A stretch of DNA of 64,000 nt, from contig JBJTDR010000101.1 of NCBI GenBank assembly GCA_046092445.1, positions 1 through 64,000 of the forward strand, read 5' to 3'. The number at the start of each line of letters is the position of its first letter. Position 1 is the first letter of the stretch. Shown here in pieces: positions 24,944 through 34,351 of the stretch. This DNA is from CAIUPE01 sp046092445 (GTDB lineage Bacteria; Pseudomonadota; Alphaproteobacteria; Rhizobiales; Beijerinckiaceae). The position numbers were made by a program, and so were the translations under genes. The notes under the pieces are model-generated. The model searched no databases. It was not told the DNA's origin and worked only from the letters and a program-made list of their open reading frames with translations.

Positions 24944-25672
24944 ATGTCTCGCATTGTTCTGATCCGTCATGGCGATGACCCCGATGATGACCGGGTCGTC
25001 ACCTACTTTCGCTCTAAGGGTCTTGAGCCGGAAATTCGCAAACCGTTCAAGGGGGAAGAGCTTGGTGACGTGGATAGCAGCGTCATCGGGTCGGTGATCT
25101 ATGGTGGTCCCTTTAATGTTTTCGAGGAGGAAAAGCACACCTTTCTCTACGACGAAAACCGTTGGATCGAGCAGTGCATCAGGCAGAGTGTCCCTCTGCT
25201 CGGCATTTGTCAGGGTGGCCAGTCCATTGCCCATGTTCTCGGGGCGCCCGTCGGCCCCAAACCGAGCGAACCGCACGAGTTCGGCTATTACGAAATCAAG
25301 CCGACCGAAGAGGGGCGCGCCTATTTCCCCGACGCACTCACGGTTGCTCAGGCGCATTTTCATGAATTTCAGATTCCGCGAGGAGCGGACAAACTCGCGG
25401 GTAGTGACCTGTTCCACCAGCAGGCTTTCAAATACGGCTCAAGCACCTTCGCCTTCCAGTTCCATGCCGAAGTTACACCCCGCTGTTTCCGTCGCTGGCA
25501 GGACAACGATTGGGCGGCCTTCGGCAAACCGGGCGCACAGACCCGTGCCGAACAGAACACCCTCATGGCCCGTCACGATCAGCGCCAGCATATCTGGTTC
25601 ATGGGATTCCTTGATACACTGTTCGGCAGGGCGGTCGAAAAGGCGACGGGAAGCCGAGACCTTCATGCGTAA
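24944..25672 (+). CDS. Class I glutamine amidotransferase-like protein
   Basis: This 242-residue cytoplasmic protein has the catalytic triad of class I amidotransferases: Cys89 in GICQGGQ, His174 and Glu176 in FQFHAEVTP. It resembles the GMP-synthase-like group, some of which hydrolyse gamma-glutamyl amides. GAGGGAACCG precedes the start. It is the first large gene of a plus-strand operon with an EamA transporter and a peptide-type importer; a role in removing gamma-glutamyl groups from an imported compound is conceivable but inferred. Confidence 0.83.
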   Translation: MSRIVLIRHGDDPDDDRVVTYFRSKGLEPEIRKPFKGEELGDVDSSVIGSVIYGGPFNVFEEEKHTFLYDENRWIEQCIRQSVPLLGICQGGQSIAHVLGAPVGPKPSEPHEFGYYEIKPTEEGRAYFPDALTVAQAHFHEFQIPRGADKLAGSDLFHQQAFKYGSSTFAFQFHAEVTPRCFRRWQDNDWAAFGKPGAQTRAEQNTLMARHDQRQHIWFMGFLDTLFGRAVEKATGSRDLHA

Positions 25673-26567
25673 CGAAACCAGGGGATTATTGATCACATTG
25701 GCTGGCGCGCTCGTTTTCACGCCGGACGCCCTGTTGATCCGGTTGGCTGCAACCGATCCCTTCACACTCGCCGCCACGCGGGCTGTTCCTGCCGCCCTTG
25801 TGCTGCTGGCAGGAATGCTCCTGTTCCATGGCTTCGCGATCGTCTGCGAATTTCTGCGCCTTGGCCCATGGGGGTTGCTCGCAGGCCTGTTGCAGGGGCT
25901 CAGCGCCGTGCTGTTCTGCCTCGCCATCAGCAATACCAGCGCAGCCAATGCGCTTCTGATCTTCGCCTCGATGCCCCTGATTGCAGCCCTCATCGGATGG
26001 GCCGCGCTCGGAGAGAATGTCCGCCCGGCGACGTGGGTGGCAATCCTCGTGGCCATGACCGGTATCGTGATCGTCGCAAGCGGTAGCCTCGGAAGCGGCA
26101 ATATCTTCGGTGACGCAATGGCGTTGGCCAACGCCCTGTCTACAGCGCTCTTCTACGTGATCGCGCGGCATCGCAGCGATCTGAATTTCATCCCCGCCAA
26201 TGTGCTCGGCTTCGTGATCGGCGGATTGATCTCGGCTCCCTTTGTCGAACTCGCGCCGCTCGAGGCGGCACAGTGGGTTTGGCTTGCGATCGGCGGATGC
26301 ATCGTGCTTCCGGGTGCCATCGCACTATTCACACTGGGCCTGCGCTATCTGCCTGCCGCAGAAGTCGCCCTCATCGGCTTGCTCGAGGTTGTGCTCGGGC
26401 CGCTCCTGGTCTGGCTCATCCTTCGGGAAAACGTCCCGCATAACACGATCATCGGGGGCACGGTGCTGCTCTCGGCCTTGGTATTTCATTTCGGCATGAG
26501 TCTGCTGCGACCCGCAGCGCGGCTCGCGCAAGGGTTCGAAACACACGCTCCAGGTGGACGTGTCTAA
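25665..26567 (+). CDS. EamA/DMT-family membrane transporter
   Basis: The protein has 300 residues with ten hydrophobic segments in two repeated five-helix halves, as in RhaT/EamA transporters: ITLAGALVFTPDALLIRLAA at the start, ISNTSAANALLIFASMPLIAA at the end of the first half, and LPAAEVALIGLLEVVLGPLL in the second. The start at 25665 overlaps the amidotransferase stop by eight bases. It probably exports or exchanges a small metabolite. Confidence 0.87.
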   Translation: MRNETRGLLITLAGALVFTPDALLIRLAATDPFTLAATRAVPAALVLLAGMLLFHGFAIVCEFLRLGPWGLLAGLLQGLSAVLFCLAISNTSAANALLIFASMPLIAALIGWAALGENVRPATWVAILVAMTGIVIVASGSLGSGNIFGDAMALANALSTALFYVIARHRSDLNFIPANVLGFVIGGLISAPFVELAPLEAAQWVWLAIGGCIVLPGAIALFTLGLRYLPAAEVALIGLLEVVLGPLLVWLILRENVPHNTIIGGTVLLSALVFHFGMSLLRPAARLAQGFETHAPGGRV

Positions 26568-26587
26568 ACGCAAAGGGGGAGACTGAC

Positions 26588-28234
26588 ATGTTGTTCAAGA
26601 AAAACGGTAAGCCACTGCCGGCCGTGTTCGATACAATGGTGCGGGACGCAAGAGACGGGCGGATCGACCGCCGCGAATTTCTGACGCTCGCGAGCGTCTT
26701 CGGCGCAACAGCCGCCGCCGCTTACGGTGCCATCGGCCTCGCATTGCCGACGCCCGCCCGAGCTGCCACCCCGAAAAAAGGTGGCGTGCTTAAAATCGAG
26801 ATGCCCGTCAAGGAGCAAAAAGATCCGCGCACCTATGACTGGTCGGAAATGGCCAACGTCACCCGCCAGTTCCTTGAGCCCCTCGTAAAATATAAGCGCG
26901 ACTTTACCTTCGAGGGCAAATTGCTGGAAAGCTGGGAGGTGAATGACAACGCGACCGAATACACCCTCAAGGTGCGCAAGGGCGTCACCTGGAACAATGG
27001 CGATGCCTTCAATGCTGACGATGTCGTCTTCAACATCACCCGCTGGTGTGACAAATCGGCGGAAGGCAATTCCATGGCCGGCCGCATGTCCACGCTCGTT
27101 GACCCCAAGACAGGCAAAGCGATCCCGGGGTCGATCACCAAGGTCGACGACTTCACCGTGAAGCTGAAGCTGCCAAAGCCCGACATCACAATCATTCCGG
27201 GCATGTCCGATTATCCGGCGCTGATCGTCCATCGCAATTTTGAAGCCGATGGCAAGAACATCGTCGCCAAACCTGTCGGAACCGGCCCGTTCGAGCTCGT
27301 CTCCTACGAAACCGGCACAAAGGCGGTTCTCAAGCGCCGGACCAACGGCAAATGGTGGGGCGGCGAAGCCTATCTCGACGGCGTCGAATTCATCGATTAT
27401 GGCAGCGACCCGGCGGCGATCACCAGTGCCTTCGAGTCCAAGGAAGTCCATTGCAACCAGGTCTCGGAATCAGCTTACATCGAAGTCTTCGAGAAAATGG
27501 GGCTGGTCCGGTCGGAAATCGACACGGCGAGCACCATTCTCGCGCGCATGAACGTCAACAACAAACCCTATGACGACCAGCGCGTGCGAAAGGCCATGCA
27601 AATGGCGGTTGACAACGACACGATCTTGAAACTGGGCAATAATGGCCGCGGATCGGTTGCGGAAAATCATCACGTTGCACCGCTTCACCCGGAATATTTC
27701 CCGTTGCCGAAGCAGAAGCGCGACATCGCGGCCGCGAAGAAGCTGATGACCGAAGCGGGAAAGATGGATTTCGAACACGATCTGATCACCGTCGATCAGG
27801 ATTGGCACAAGAACACCGGCGACGCCATCGCCGCCCAATTGCGCGAGGCAGGCTTCAAGGTGAAGCGGACCGTACTCCCGGGGTCGACCTTCTGGAATGA
27901 TTGGACCAAATATCCTTTCTCCATGACCAATTGGAACCAGCGGCCGCTCGGTGTTCAGGTGCTCGCCCTTGCCTATCGCTCGGGCGAGGCTTGGAACGAA
28001 TCCGCCTTCTCCAACAAGGATTTTGACGCCAAGCTGAACGAAGCCCTTTCCATTGCCGATCCCGCCAAGCGCAAGGCGGTCATGAAGGACGTCCAGCAAA
28101 TCCTGCAGGAGAGTGGTGTGCTGATTCAGCCCTATTGGCAGAATATCAACAATCACCGCGCACCCGAGGTGATGAATTACGAGATGCACCAAACCTTCGA
28201 GATCGATCTCGGCGAGACCTGGCTGAACGTCTGA
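26588..28234 (+). CDS. Substrate-binding protein of a peptide/nickel-type ABC importer (Tat-exported)
   Basis: The gene encodes 548 residues. A Tat signal is visible at residues 20-60: RIDRREFLTLASVFGATAA with cleavage expected after ARAA. The mature part is SBP family 5: RQFLEPLVKYKRDFTFEGKL, LESWEVNDNATEYTLKVRKG and the lobe motif KPVGTGPFELVSYE. It feeds the DppBC permeases encoded downstream. AAAGGGGGAG is the ribosome-binding site. A strong hairpin follows the stop codon. Confidence 0.9.
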   Translation: MLFKKNGKPLPAVFDTMVRDARDGRIDRREFLTLASVFGATAAAAYGAIGLALPTPARAATPKKGGVLKIEMPVKEQKDPRTYDWSEMANVTRQFLEPLVKYKRDFTFEGKLLESWEVNDNATEYTLKVRKGVTWNNGDAFNADDVVFNITRWCDKSAEGNSMAGRMSTLVDPKTGKAIPGSITKVDDFTVKLKLPKPDITIIPGMSDYPALIVHRNFEADGKNIVAKPVGTGPFELVSYETGTKAVLKRRTNGKWWGGEAYLDGVEFIDYGSDPAAITSAFESKEVHCNQVSESAYIEVFEKMGLVRSEIDTASTILARMNVNNKPYDDQRVRKAMQMAVDNDTILKLGNNGRGSVAENHHVAPLHPEYFPLPKQKRDIAAAKKLMTEAGKMDFEHDLITVDQDWHKNTGDAIAAQLREAGFKVKRTVLPGSTFWNDWTKYPFSMTNWNQRPLGVQVLALAYRSGEAWNESAFSNKDFDAKLNEALSIADPAKRKAVMKDVQQILQESGVLIQPYWQNINNHRAPEVMNYEMHQTFEIDLGETWLNV

Positions 28235-28247
28235 TACCTGTCATAAC

Positions 28248-28283
28248 AGAGTCTGCCGGGTTGGGTTATACCCGGCAGACTCT
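28248..28283 (+). terminator. Strong intercistronic hairpin after the binding-protein gene
   Basis: AGAGTCTGCCGGGT (28248-28261) and ACCCGGCAGACTCT (28270-28283) pair perfectly over 14 bases around an eight-base loop. No T-run follows, only CTTCATTT. It probably blocks 3' decay or partly attenuates transcription, giving more binding protein than permease. Confidence 0.7.
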
Positions 28284-28301
28284 CTTCATTTGAGCGGCTC
28301 G

Positions 28302-29630
28302 ATGAAAGAAATCGTCGCAAAATTTACGACTGATCTTTCGCTTGGTAATGTCCCTGAAAAAACGCTTCAGGACACCAAGAGATGTCTGCTCGATACAATT
28401 GGCGTCGCCGCTGCGGGGTCACGCTTGCAGCTGAGTTCAATTGCCCGGAATGTGGCCCCGATGCTTTTCGGCGTATCGCCTCGGGGTGCCCGGCTCTTTT
28501 TTGCTGATGGGCATACAAGTCCTGCAGGCGCCGCCTTCGTCAATGCCTCGACAATCGACAGCTTCGATGCGCATGACGGCCATCCGCTCACCAAAGGTCA
28601 TGCTGGCTGTGGGGTCCTGTCAGGTCTCATGGCGATTGCCGATGTCCATGACGATATGAGTGGTACTGAGGCATTAATAAACCTGATTGCAGGCTATGAG
28701 GTGGCGATACGGGCAGGCATTGCGCTTCACCAGACAGCGCCGGACTATCACACTTCCGGCGCGTGGGTAGGCTTGGGCATTGTTGCTGCCGGCGCGCGCG
28801 TGCTGAATCTGGATCGCTCGATGCTGCGCGAGGGGTTGGGGATCGCCGAATATAACGGGCCAAGAAGCCAGATGATGCGCTGCATTGATCATCCGACCAT
28901 GCTCAAGGATGGCTCAGGCTGGGGCGCGATGGTTGGGGTATCCGCGGCCTTTCTGGCCAAGGCTGGCTTTACCGGCGCACCGGCAATCACAGTCGAGGAG
29001 CCAGCGGTTGAGACGCTCTGGAACGATCTGGGCTCCCGCTGGCGGATTTCCGAGCAATATTTGAAGGCCTATCCTGTGTGCCGCTGGGCTCAGCCAGCCA
29101 TGGAGGCCGCCATGCAGTTGAAACGGGAACACAAGTTTACTGCTACCGACATCCTGTCCATCCGCATTCGCACGTTCCACGAGGCGAGCAGGCTCAAAAT
29201 CTGGAACCCGCAGACAACCGAAATTGCGCAATATAGTCTGCCATTTCCGGTGGCCGCTCTTCTGGTCAAAGGGCAGGTCGGACCGGACGAGATTGATGAC
29301 GCCGCGCTCGCGGATCGTGAAATACTATCGGTCGCAAAAAGCATCGAGGTCATTGATGATCCGGAATTCTCTGGCCGGTTTCCTGCGGAACGCTGGGCCT
29401 CGGCATCCATCACATTGCGCAACGGAACAATACTTGAGTCACGGCCTGCGGTCGCCCGCGGCAGCGCGGAAAATCCCTTTTCCGATGACGAGATCACGAC
29501 CAAGTTCAAACTCCTGATGGAAAGTGCAGGCCACTCGAAAAGAGTGCAGGGAATTGTTGACTATGTGTGGGGAATCGAGAAGGAACCGTCCCTCCGACGG
29601 CTGGCCGATATGATTTACGGCGGGCGGTGA
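28302..29630 (+). CDS. MmgE/PrpD-family protein
   Basis: The protein has 442 residues from the ATG at 28302; a TTG at 28290 is an alternative. MmgE/PrpD features include KRCLLDTIGVAAAG near residue 25, AAFVNASTIDSFDAHDGHPLT with the conserved DxHD-type stretch, and KAYPVCRWAQPAMEAA. Characterised members are 2-methylcitrate dehydratase and cis-aconitate decarboxylase, but many relatives are uncharacterised and the domain is often found in ABC importer operons. It lies between the binding protein and the permeases, so it probably acts on the imported compound. Confidence 0.85.
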   Translation: MKEIVAKFTTDLSLGNVPEKTLQDTKRCLLDTIGVAAAGSRLQLSSIARNVAPMLFGVSPRGARLFFADGHTSPAGAAFVNASTIDSFDAHDGHPLTKGHAGCGVLSGLMAIADVHDDMSGTEALINLIAGYEVAIRAGIALHQTAPDYHTSGAWVGLGIVAAGARVLNLDRSMLREGLGIAEYNGPRSQMMRCIDHPTMLKDGSGWGAMVGVSAAFLAKAGFTGAPAITVEEPAVETLWNDLGSRWRISEQYLKAYPVCRWAQPAMEAAMQLKREHKFTATDILSIRIRTFHEASRLKIWNPQTTEIAQYSLPFPVAALLVKGQVGPDEIDDAALADREILSVAKSIEVIDDPEFSGRFPAERWASASITLRNGTILESRPAVARGSAENPFSDDEITTKFKLLMESAGHSKRVQGIVDYVWGIEKEPSLRRLADMIYGGR

Positions 29631-29633
29631 CAC

Positions 29634-30680
29634 GTGCGCGGTATATCGGGTTTTCTCGTCCGGCGGGTCATCAGCGTACTGGGAACCGCTTTATGCCTGA
29701 CGCTCGCCGTCTTCTACCTGATCAATCTGGAACCCAATCTGCGCAAGCTGTCGATCAGCCAGACAGAAATGCGCGCCTCCGATTCCGATATTGAGAGATG
29801 GCTGGAACGCAACGGATATCGCAAGCCCTTTCTCGAGCGCTATGGTGCCTGGCTGGGTGTCGTGCCCAAGCAACCGAATATCGATCCAGAAACCGGCAAG
29901 GCACAGGCCCGTTTCAATTACTGCGCGGAGCAGTCCGTGCCGGTCTATTCCGGCGTGCTTCAGGGTGATTTTGGGTGCTCTACAAAATTCAAGGTCAAAG
30001 TCATCGATAAACTCCTGCCTGCCTTACGCGCGACAGGTATCCTGATGTTCTGGGTCGTCATCGTCATGGTGCCTGCGGCGTTATTGATCGGTGTGCTCGC
30101 CGGTATGCGCGAAGGCTCGCGTACCGATCGATGGCTGTCGGTCCTCTCCATCACCACAACAGCAACGCCGGAATATGTCTCCGGCGTCTTGTTCGCAGTC
30201 ATCTTTGCGACATGGCTCGGATGGCTCAACGGCTCGGCCGCCACCGCTACGTCGGACGGCATCACCTTCTACAATTTCACGTTGCCGGTTATCACGCCTG
30301 CCATTTACGGTATGGGCTACATCGCCCGCATGACGCGCGCATCCATGGCCGAGGTAATGACGACACAATACATCCGCACGGCGCGTCTCAAGGGCCACAG
30401 TTTCGCGGGTGTCGTGTTGAAACACGCGCTACGTAACGCGCTCATCGCGCCTTTCACGGTGATCATGCTGCAATTTACATGGCTCCTCACCGGTGTGGTC
30501 ATCGTCGAGGTCATGTTCCGTTATCAGGGCTTCGGCTATCTGCTCGTCGAGGCAGCGGGAAACAACGACATTGATCTCCTCTTGGCATGTTCGATCATGT
30601 CGGTCCTGCTGGTGCTTGTCACGCAGTTCGTATCAGATATCGGATACGCCTATCTCAATCCCCGGATCCGGGTGCAATAG
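29634..30680 (+). CDS. Peptide-type ABC importer permease (DppB-like)
   Basis: A GTG start three bases after the PrpD stop gives a 348-residue membrane protein. It begins with a membrane helix (FLVRRVISVLGTALCLTLAVF), carries a long periplasmic stretch, then five further helices and the permease loop YIRTARLKGHSFAGVVLKHALRNAL. This is the first of two transmembrane subunits. Confidence 0.88.
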   Translation: MRGISGFLVRRVISVLGTALCLTLAVFYLINLEPNLRKLSISQTEMRASDSDIERWLERNGYRKPFLERYGAWLGVVPKQPNIDPETGKAQARFNYCAEQSVPVYSGVLQGDFGCSTKFKVKVIDKLLPALRATGILMFWVVIVMVPAALLIGVLAGMREGSRTDRWLSVLSITTTATPEYVSGVLFAVIFATWLGWLNGSAATATSDGITFYNFTLPVITPAIYGMGYIARMTRASMAEVMTTQYIRTARLKGHSFAGVVLKHALRNALIAPFTVIMLQFTWLLTGVVIVEVMFRYQGFGYLLVEAAGNNDIDLLLACSIMSVLLVLVTQFVSDIGYAYLNPRIRVQ

Positions 30681-30687
30681 GCACAAG

Positions 30688-31839
30688 ATGGAACAGCTTT
30701 CCACCCTCGCAATCATTGTCCTCACATTGAAGCAGCTCTGGCCGGTCTGGGCGTGCCTCTTTCTGTTGCTTGCCGCCAGCTTCGCCTTTCGGTGGCACCT
30801 CGGCCTCTATGGCCAATTGTTCAACTCGGCGGTCGGCATTGCCGGCGTCACCTTGATCGCATTCTGGTTTTTCACGGCTCTGCTTGCAGGCATCATTGCA
30901 CCGTTCGATCCCTTGCAACAATTCGTCGCTCTGAAGCACGCGCCTCCCGGCGCAGTTGAAAGCGCGTCCGGTTTTCCGTTCCTGTTCGGCGGGGATAAAC
31001 TCGCGCGCGATGTTTTCAGTCGCATGGTTCACGGCAGCCGCATTGTTCTCATCGTGGCTCCCCTCGCAACGGCGCTCGCCCTCGCCGTCGGGATCGCGCT
31101 CGGCCTGCCCGCAGGGTATCTTGGTGGCAGGATCGACAAGGTCTTCTCGTTCCTCGCCAATCTCGTCCTCGCCTTTCCCCTCATCCTGTTGTTTTATCTG
31201 CTGGTCTCGCCCGGCATTCTCGACACACCGATCCCTTATGTCATGGCGGCCGTGTTGTTGCTGTTTCCCATCGGTCTGCTCATTGCCCTGTTCTATTCGG
31301 GCTTCCGCGGCCGCCCGGCGCTATGTTCGGGTCTCATTGCAATGACGTTGATTGCCGGCCTGTGGCTCTTTGCAACCTTTGTCTTTGATGCCGATCCGTT
31401 GGGGGTCATGCAAGTGAGCCCCAGCACCCTCAATATTTTCGTGGCAGTTGCCTTTGCCTCCAGTCCCAGTGTTTTCCGCATCGTCCGTGGGCTTGCCATG
31501 GATATCAAGACGCGCGAATATGTCGCGGCAGCGCAAACGCGCGGCGAGTCCGCATGGTACATCATGCTATGGGAAATCCTGCCGAACGCACGCGGCCCGC
31601 TGATCGTCGATGCGTGCCTGCGCATCGGTTACACAACCATCTTTCTCGGCGCTTTGGGCTATTTCGGCCTCGGCATGCCGCCCGAGAGTCCCGATTGGGG
31701 AACCGCAATCAAGGACGCAAGCCGTCTGTTGCGTGTTGCCGTTCATCCGGTCATCCCGCCAGCACTTGGCCTCATGTCCTTCGTTCTGGGTCTTAATCTT
31801 CTCGCTGACTCCCTGCGCGAACAATCTCTGAAGGATTGA
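30688..31839 (+). CDS. Peptide-type ABC importer permease (DppC-like)
   Basis: The gene encodes 383 residues from the ATG at 30688. It has an N-terminal helix, a DppC-type insertion with FGGDKLARDVFSRMVHGSRI, and the loop EYVAAAQTRGESAWYIMLWEILPNA that contacts the ATPase, ending with LGLNLLADSLREQ. It is about 80 residues longer than the usual DppC because of extra hydrophobic sequence in the middle (VMAAVLLLFPIGLLIALFYS). Confidence 0.87.
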   Translation: MEQLSTLAIIVLTLKQLWPVWACLFLLLAASFAFRWHLGLYGQLFNSAVGIAGVTLIAFWFFTALLAGIIAPFDPLQQFVALKHAPPGAVESASGFPFLFGGDKLARDVFSRMVHGSRIVLIVAPLATALALAVGIALGLPAGYLGGRIDKVFSFLANLVLAFPLILLFYLLVSPGILDTPIPYVMAAVLLLFPIGLLIALFYSGFRGRPALCSGLIAMTLIAGLWLFATFVFDADPLGVMQVSPSTLNIFVAVAFASSPSVFRIVRGLAMDIKTREYVAAAQTRGESAWYIMLWEILPNARGPLIVDACLRIGYTTIFLGALGYFGLGMPPESPDWGTAIKDASRLLRVAVHPVIPPALGLMSFVLGLNLLADSLREQSLKD

Positions 31840-31850
31840 CGGGAACCCCC

Positions 31851-33914
31851 ATGACCACGCCCATCCTCGAGATCGAAAATCTCCATATTTCCTTCTTCAC
31901 ACGACTGACCGAGATCCCGGCGGTCATGGATTTTTCCATGAAGGTCATGCCCGGCGAGGCGATGGGTCTCGTGGGCGAGTCCGGTTGCGGCAAATCGACA
32001 GTGGCGCTGGCCATCATGCGGGATCTCCCCGGTATTGGGCGGATCACCAAAGGCACTATCCGCTTCAAGGGCCGGGATATGGCCACGATGAGCGACGCGG
32101 AACTGCGCCGCATCCGCGGCTCGCAGATCGCGATGGTTTATCAGGAACCGATGGCCAGCCTCAATCCGGCAATGCGCGTCGGTCATCAGCTGATGGAAGT
32201 GCCGGTCCTGCACGAAGGATCAACCCGACAGGAAGCAGCGCAGCGCGCGATTGAGATGCTGAAAGCCGTCCGATTGCCCGATCCCGAACGCATCATGCGC
32301 TGCTACCCGCATCAGCTCTCTGGCGGCCAACAACAGCGCATCGTCGTTGCCATGGCACTCTTGGCCAAGCCCGCTTTGCTTTTGTTGGACGAACCCACCA
32401 CAGCCCTCGATGTCACGGTCGAAGCGGGCATCATTGAACTCGTCAAGGATCTCGGTCAGCGCTTCGGAACCTCGATCCTTTTCATCTCCCACAATCTCGG
32501 TCTGATCCGCGAAACATGTAACCGGATCACGGTCATGTATTCGGGTGAAGCGATCGAGACAGGTGGGGTGGATGATGTCTTCGGCGCGATGCGGCACCCC
32601 TACACGCAGGGCTTGTTCCGCTCCATCGCCTTGCCAAGTGCCGACAAGAACAGCCGCCCGCTGAAAGCGATACCGGGCCAGCTGCCCCTGCCGCACCAAA
32701 GGCCGAGAGGCTGCAATTTCGGCCCAAGGTGTGATTACTTCACCTCAGGCACCTGCGATGTTGACCGCGTTCCGATGAGCCCGGCGGATGTCGGTGACGG
32801 GCATGAAAGCCGGTGCCTACGCCTGGCGCAGATCGATTGGTCTGGGAGTGCCGGACTTGCAAAGCCGCGTGATGTGCTCGTACAAGGTGAAACTGTTCTT
32901 GAGATTTCCCATTTGCAGAAGCATTATGCCGTCAAGTCCGGCGGCGTTTTTGGCGGTGTTCCGCGCACCGTGAAAGCCAATGAGGATATCAGCCTGTCGG
33001 CGCAGGAACGTGAAATTGTCGCCATTGTTGGCGAGTCAGGGTGCGGCAAATCTACCCTCGCAAAGGTGCTTTTGGGGCTCGAATCCGCAACGTCGGGCAA
33101 AGTGTTGCTCGACGGCGTCGAAATCCAGCAACTCCCTGCCAGCGAACGGTCATCAAAGACAATATCCTCCATTCAGATGGTGTTTCAAAATCCCTTCGAT
33201 ACGCTAAATCCGAGCCAATCCGTCGGCACCCAGATCATCCGCACGCTGGAGAAATTCGGCATCGGGAAGAATGAAGACGAGCGTCGCGCCCGCATGCTCG
33301 AACTCCTCGATCTCGTCAAACTTCCACGCGAATTTGCTTCGCGTATGCCGAGACAACTTTCCGGTGGCCAGAAGCAGCGCATCGGCGTAGCCCGCGCATT
33401 CGCAGGTGGTCCCAAAGTTGTCATTGCCGACGAACCCATGTCGGCACTTGACGTGTCGGTTCAGGCGGCCGTCACCGAACTGCTGATGGATATTCAACGC
33501 CAATCCCGAACCACAATGCTCTTCATCAGCCACGATCTCGCGCTGGTGCGATATCTCGCCGACCGAGTCGTCGTCATGTATCTTGGCCACATCGTGGAAC
33601 AAGGCACAACCGAGCAGGTCTTCGCGCCGCCCTACCATCCTTATACCGAAGCGCTCTTGTCGGCGATCCCGCTTGCCGATGCGACATATACCAAACGCAG
33701 GATCATTCTCGAGGGCGAAATTCCATCCGCCACCAACCCGCCACCCGGCTGTCCGTTCCAGTCACGCTGCCAGCACAGGTCAAAGGTCGAGGCGGGACGA
33801 TGCGAAACAACCCTGCCGCCATTGCGCACGATCGAAGAAGGCCACGCTATTCGCTGCCATCTGTCTGACGATATTCTCTTGGCCATGAAGCCGGTCATGA
33901 GCCGGAAGACCTAG
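31851..33914 (+). CDS. Fused double ATP-binding subunit of peptide-type ABC importer (DppD-DppF)
   Basis: The 687-residue protein contains two complete ATPases in tandem. The first has GESGCGKST, LSGGQQQRIVVAMALL and LLLLDEPTTALD; the second has GESGCGKST, LSGGQKQRIGVARAF and VIADEPMSALD. Each is followed by the cysteine-containing oligopeptide-transporter extension (CNFGPRCDYFTSGTC and CPFQSRCQHRSKVEAGRC). Fusion of the two subunits is a recurrent arrangement. The ATG at 31851 is preferred to a TTG at 31836 that overlaps the permease stop. Confidence 0.9.
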   Translation: MTTPILEIENLHISFFTRLTEIPAVMDFSMKVMPGEAMGLVGESGCGKSTVALAIMRDLPGIGRITKGTIRFKGRDMATMSDAELRRIRGSQIAMVYQEPMASLNPAMRVGHQLMEVPVLHEGSTRQEAAQRAIEMLKAVRLPDPERIMRCYPHQLSGGQQQRIVVAMALLAKPALLLLDEPTTALDVTVEAGIIELVKDLGQRFGTSILFISHNLGLIRETCNRITVMYSGEAIETGGVDDVFGAMRHPYTQGLFRSIALPSADKNSRPLKAIPGQLPLPHQRPRGCNFGPRCDYFTSGTCDVDRVPMSPADVGDGHESRCLRLAQIDWSGSAGLAKPRDVLVQGETVLEISHLQKHYAVKSGGVFGGVPRTVKANEDISLSAQEREIVAIVGESGCGKSTLAKVLLGLESATSGKVLLDGVEIQQLPASERSSKTISSIQMVFQNPFDTLNPSQSVGTQIIRTLEKFGIGKNEDERRARMLELLDLVKLPREFASRMPRQLSGGQKQRIGVARAFAGGPKVVIADEPMSALDVSVQAAVTELLMDIQRQSRTTMLFISHDLALVRYLADRVVVMYLGHIVEQGTTEQVFAPPYHPYTEALLSAIPLADATYTKRRIILEGEIPSATNPPPGCPFQSRCQHRSKVEAGRCETTLPPLRTIEEGHAIRCHLSDDILLAMKPVMSRKT

Positions 33915-34351
33915 ACGGCGCATCCGGAGTTGATCCATGGTTGGGCCGCTCTTCACACGAACGTCTTTCGATCGTCGCTGTCCGAAGAGCCATGCTTCCT
34001 GAAGTCCTCCGTCGACACAATTGATCGGTATTGTACCTCCGACTGACGCCCGAACGCCAACGTTCCGTACGAGCTTGGTAATTTTCCGCTCTATCGGGCG
34101 GTTATTTCCATTTTCCAGCATCGGAAATTTCCAGTTCTGTTCCGTGTGCACTGGTCATATTTTCCCCAACAAAAGGCTCATTTCAGAAGGGTCGATGCCT
34201 TTGCCCGGGCCTTGTTCGCGGCACTGGATTCAGCGGTCGACACCGGTAGATGTAAAGCGCGCGGCTATTTTTCAGCCTGAAGATGCATCATCGCTCTGGT
34301 TTTCAGGATGTGCTTGAATTAATCATCTTCCGATCGTTGGAGAGCCCCCTC
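33915..34351. other. Intergenic region at the left border of the lower-GC catabolic island
   Basis: These 437 bases separate the peptide-importer operon from the iolC-like gene. No open frame here shows family features or a convincing start. Base composition begins to fall here relative to the preceding genes. The iolC promoter is expected near the end but no clear boxes were found. Confidence 0.6.
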
